Below, piece after piece: positions 62,301 to 64,000 of a stretch of 64,000 nt of DNA (within the stretch, counting starts at the first letter, position 1; each line of letters starts with the position of its first letter). The translations under genes were made by a program, and so were the position numbers. This DNA comes from Cristatella mucedo (Eukaryota; Bryozoa; Phylactolaemata; Cristatellidae): NCBI GenBank assembly GCA_009760855.2, contig WPIO01000170.1, forward strand, positions 533,565-597,564. The letters run 5' to 3'. The notes below the pieces were generated by a model. The model was not told the DNA's origin, searched no databases, and worked only from the letters and a program-made list of their open reading frames with translations.

Positions 62301-63865
62301 GCCACTGGTGAACAGCTGTTAGGAGCATCACCGAGAGGGGCCGGTGCACAGCTGTGGTCTGCCTGTGATGTGGCGTGGACACAGGCCGGTAACCCACTGG
62401 TGAACAGATGGTGGATTCACCATCAGGGTCGGCCTGTGCACAGTTGTGGTCCTCCTAGATGAATTATCGGGGTCGACCAGGGGACAGCAGCAGTCGAGGA
62501 GTGGGAGTCGATGAGAGGAGAGTCCAGTCGATGAGAAGAGACCTCCTTCGGCTCCGTGCGCATAATAAACTGATGGTGTTGGGCATCGGCTGGCTCTCTG
62601 CATGTGCAAACCAAACAACACTACTGTAATTCAGTTTTGGCAAGCCTACCAAAAAAGCCATTAATCCCCATCGATTCAGCCGTATGTCCCATTTGCTGAA
62701 GGACCCGTAGCGTCCTTCCGATTCAATAACTAGTACGAAGCAAAATTTCTACTCATACAGATCGAACTCAGCCTTAGCCCTGTCGGAGTGAGCTGAACTT
62801 GTGTCTCAGGTTAAACCTTGGGTCCTTTCTGGACCATCAGTTAGTTGCTCCTTCTTTCGCTTGAAGACCATTGGCAGCATACGCTTTTGCTCCATGGGTC
62901 ATAAAAGCCATTTAGGGTTTAGATCCTAGACAGTTGAACTCGCTTTTCCACGATTCTTATGCATGCCATCTTCTCTCCGGCTGCCAACTTGGACGCATCC
63001 TTTCTCATCTGCCTTGTGTTGCTGCAACCATGCTACTCTCTTCCTTAACTGCCCCCTGACTCAACTAGGCTTCTTACTTTCTCTGTGTTGTATGCGATAG
63101 TGTTTGGGACTGTCCTATATGCACCGAAAGCCGCCGATTAGGCTTTGAGTGGGCTTACCAAGCTGTCCCGCATAGCACCCACTTAGTTGGTGGGGCTTTT
63201 TGGAGGTAGAGGTGGAGATGTATACATTGTGTACACACAATTTAGGGCCGACATGTATCCTTTGAAGGTCAAACCACTATTAACCGACGAACATTTACCC
63301 TCTGAAATCAAATCACCTACCACCATCCTTGCTGGAAATAATAGTGGGAGATAGGGTAGAGTGGGAAAAGATGTGATATGATTGCCGTAAGCTTGATCTT
63401 GGTATCGTGAGCATTTCCATTAGGTTAGAGGTTTGTTCAGTCTGTCTGTTTACGAGGAACAGTTCTTTTACATAACCCTGTCGTTCTCTGGGCATGTTTT
63501 GCGTGTTCTGAGCTGCATGCAATACATTCGGGAAAGGTACTTGATATTTGTTGTAACAATATTGTTAACAACAACAAGTTGTTGGTAACAATCAGCTTTC
63601 CAAGCAGATCGTATTTGCGACTTGGCTGTAGGAGCTTGAAATCCCTGTGGGGGTATTTGCAAAAGAAAGGAGTGAACACGGCCACTCTGTGGAAAAGCAT
63701 TAAGGACATCATAGTGAAGACGATAATAAGCTCCGAGGCAGCAGTGAATAGTTGCATTAAAGCCAACGTCCGCAGTCGCTACTGTGTGCACGAGCTGTTT
63801 GGCTTCGACATTCTGCTGGACGAGGAGCTGAAGCCGTGGGTACTGGAAGTCAACATTTCTCCCAG
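51988..63865 (+). CDS. TTLL4: TTLL4-type tubulin polyglutamylase (first 10 coding exons, continues past right edge)
   Basis: TTLL4 enzymes add glutamate side chains to tubulin and other acidic proteins such as nucleosome assembly factors, using an ATP-grasp fold. Exons 51988-53141, 55558-55806, 55995-56086, 56215-56493, 56662-56772, 56959-57035, 57262-57456, 57973-58184, 58343-58465 and 63632-63865 join in phase to 908 complete codons with no breaks. Residues 1 to about 500 are low complexity; from about 590 the sequence tracks human TTLL4: LPWEFRRLLRWRM, HYDWLGCWGKHMK, LNHFPGSFQIGRKDRLWKN, KQKWIVKP (ATP-binding Lys), RGIGIKVI, KFDLRIYVYVPSYDPLRIYV, MHLTNFSVNK, HELFGFDILLDEELKPWVLE and VNISP (metal-binding Glu and Asn). 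The ATG at 51988 has a good context (gccaagATGg) and the first in-frame stop upstream is 51916-51918. Human TTLL4 is about 1200 aa, so the rest of the catalytic end and the C-terminal tail lie beyond 64000. Confidence 0.94.
53142..55557. other. TTLL4 intron 1
   Basis: 2.4 kb with no recognised repeat. Contains a G9 run near 54256-54267, a CRE-like tgacgtcg near 54555 and a TATA-like tgtatatattgg near 54604, and a 16-base tandem duplication at 54626-54657. It could hold an internal promoter or a small LTR remnant; unproven. Confidence 0.4.
55558..55806 (+). CDS. TTLL4: TTLL4 exon 2
   Basis: Acceptor tttcttaaatctag, donor gtcagc. Encodes ISSKPESRVLQPPHAAGDG, a Lys/Ser/Gln-rich basic stretch and SDSEADEEDDGTHGSASL. 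Phase 2 at both ends. Disordered linker. Confidence 0.85.
55995..56086 (+). CDS. TTLL4: TTLL4 exon 3, acidic
   Basis: Acceptor cgtgctgcag, donor gtgagc. Encodes DRTPGDGEAFDDGEDDGIDC then LDDDDVEGSD. Found by phase and splice signals; together with exons 2 and 4 it forms an acidic segment just before the catalytic region. Confidence 0.78.
56215..56493 (+). CDS. TTLL4: TTLL4 exon 4
   Basis: Acceptor gttgctgcag, donor gtaatt. Encodes an Asp run, a Ser/Arg-rich part (SGSSRSRAASSSAAGRRRG) and ALTKSLFSNVPPYINFVAGD followed by ER, matching human ALIPSLFPHVPPTLYF. TTLL4-specific similarity begins here. Confidence 0.9.
56662..56772 (+). CDS. TTLL4: TTLL4 exon 5
   Basis: Acceptor catcttgcag, donor gtgaga. 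Encodes VELLPWEFRRLLRWRMCSI, TPNIVKKTVERSGFRTTK; matches human LPWEQRKLLRWKMSTVTPN. Confidence 0.93.
56959..57035 (+). CDS. TTLL4: TTLL4 exon 6
   Basis: Acceptor tctgctgcag, donor gtcggt. Encodes HYDWLGCWGKHMKAAGFKS then VREYQK; human DDWLGCWGHHMKSPSFRS. Confidence 0.94.
57262..57456 (+). CDS. TTLL4: TTLL4 exon 7, start of ATP-grasp
   Basis: 65 codons, phase 0: LNHFPGSFQIGRKDRLWKN, FGKKEYGFFPQTYVLPADV, and KQKWIVKP with the ATP-contacting lysine. Acceptor cgtgttgcag, donor gtgagt. Confidence 0.95.
57973..58184 (+). CDS. TTLL4: TTLL4 exon 8
   Basis: Encodes PASARGIGIKVISKWNQIPK, RRPVIVQKYLCRPYLI, KFDLRIYVYVPSYDPLRIYV, DGLVRFASS. Holds the glycine-rich loop and the core nucleotide-binding strands. 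Acceptor cttgtcttctag, donor gtgagt. Confidence 0.95.
58343..58465 (+). CDS. TTLL4: TTLL4 exon 9
   Basis: Acceptor ctatgtcttgag, donor gtgagc. Encodes YSHSMKSISNKYMHLTNFSV, NKTNADYQSN, SVCQGHKW; the MHLTN(F/Y)SVNK block is diagnostic for TTLL enzymes. Confidence 0.94.
58466..59160. other. TTLL4 intron 9, first part, no recognised feature
   Basis: Nothing recognisable. Confidence 0.35.
59161..59444 (+). repeat. (TG)n compound microsatellite
   Basis: A pure core of about 78 bases at 59241-59318 with TGCG- and TATG-interrupted flanks to 59444. Lies in TTLL4 intron 9. Confidence 0.96.
59445..60054. other. TTLL4 intron 9, no recognised feature
   Basis: Nothing recognisable. Confidence 0.35.
60055..60115 (+). 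mobile_element. T-SINE1 tail fragment
   Basis: atcggggctcttctgttgcc, atataagtgaggctgtttaa, tcggctaaattttac matches the last third of T-SINE1. Confidence 0.7.
60116..61335. other. TTLL4 intron 9, no recognised feature
   Basis: Nothing recognisable. Confidence 0.35.
61336..61840. mobile_element. Cluster of three LINE-A 3' fragments in mixed orientation
   Basis: 61336-61410 is a minus-strand tip (TAATAATA, then ccagagaatgaattttcgtg). 61425-61672 is a plus-strand 3' UTR with hairpin and (TTA)n. 61690-61840 is a minus-strand piece of 3' UTR and ORF end (tgctaaatgctgtaataaac). Confidence 0.7.
61841..62301. other. TTLL4 intron 9, no recognised feature
   Basis: Nothing recognisable. Confidence 0.35.
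62302..62487 (+). repeat. Two diverged tandem copies of a 92-base unit
   Basis: ccactggtgaacag starts at 62302 and 62394; cc[g/t]gtgcacag[c/t]tgtggtc starts at 62341 and 62433. The spacing is 92 bases both times. Confidence 0.75.
62640..63235 (+). mobile_element. LINE-B 3' fragment
   Basis: Decayed ORF end, then atgcaccgaaagccgccgat, taggctttgagtgggcttac and gtggagatgtatacattgtg, paralleling the LINE-B end at 19105-19225 (accgaaagccgcttaggctg, gtggagatacatac). Confidence 0.72.
63632..63865 (+). CDS. TTLL4: TTLL4 exon 10, catalytic end of ATP-grasp
   Basis: Acceptor cttggctgtag, donor gtcagc; its first base completes the Trp codon begun at 58464. Encodes SLKSLWGYLQKKGVNTATLW, IKDIIVKTIISSE, HELFGFDILLDEELKPWVLE, VNISP. 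The metal-binding Asp, Glu and Asn are all present. It is separated from exon 9 by a 5.2 kb repeat-filled intron. Confidence 0.95.
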
Positions 63866-64000
63866 GTCAGCGTGCGCCCACGCACCGTGCGTCGTGCGTT
63901 TCTTGCTTTTACTGCGGAAACTAAACTCGCAAGCAGTTGCACGGCTAGCTGCAGCTGAGGATTGCAATGGCACTCTAGCATAACTCCCGTGTGTGATTTA
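63866..64000. other. TTLL4 intron 10, truncated by window edge
   Basis: Starts with donor gtcagc; the next TTLL4 exon is outside the window. Confidence 0.7.

Noticed and set aside
62281-62560. CRISPR-like array
   Set aside because: Only two diverged 92-base copies in eukaryotic intron sequence; no short regular repeats and no cas genes.

Overview
This is invertebrate-like metazoan nuclear DNA. The genes have many introns with GT-AG splice sites (one GC-AG), and non-LTR retrotransposons, tRNA-derived SINEs and long (TG)n/(CT)n/(ATT)n microsatellites fill the larger introns and the intergenic space. There are no operons, ribosome binding sites, rRNA genes or CRISPR arrays. The species cannot be fixed from sequence alone. 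Two of the three genes belong to ciliary or microtubule biology, which fits a ciliated animal.

Three host genes could be assembled exon by exon with consistent intron phases. (1) Positions 3477-24199, + strand: the 3' half of NSF (vesicle-fusing AAA ATPase), eight exons running from the end of the D1 ATPase domain through all of D2 to the stop; the 5' exons lie left of the window. The first exon has a 1-base frameshift at an A/G run near 3618-3624. (2) Positions 25459-44245, - strand: a complete 17-exon gene for a CFAP20-domain protein, the CFAP20DC (C3orf67) homologue, predicted at 1186 aa, with a 432-codon GC-rich disordered exon. (3) Positions 51988-63865, + strand: the first ten coding exons of a TTLL4-type tubulin polyglutamylase, with a large disordered first exon and most of the ATP-grasp catalytic domain; the gene continues past the right edge. 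NSF and CFAP20DC converge with about 1.26 kb between their stops. CFAP20DC and TTLL4 diverge with about 7.7 kb between their start codons.

Most of the rest is repeat. I use three working names for LINEs. LINE-A is an L2/CR1-like element with a hairpin and (ATT)n at its 3' end, present in more than a dozen 5'-truncated copies on both strands. LINE-B has a different 3' end; one copy with endonuclease and reverse transcriptase lies antisense in an NSF intron at about 11865-15060. LINE-C is an older, decayed relative of LINE-A. Two tRNA-derived SINE groups are present: T-SINE1 has its own tail, and T-SINE2 has a tail resembling the LINE-A 3' hairpin.

The strongest unexplained signal is the set of matching base changes in the stem of that 3' hairpin across LINE-A, LINE-C and T-SINE2. 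It points to one RNA structure used by several retroelement families. I found no convincing new host-defence or other novel gene system.
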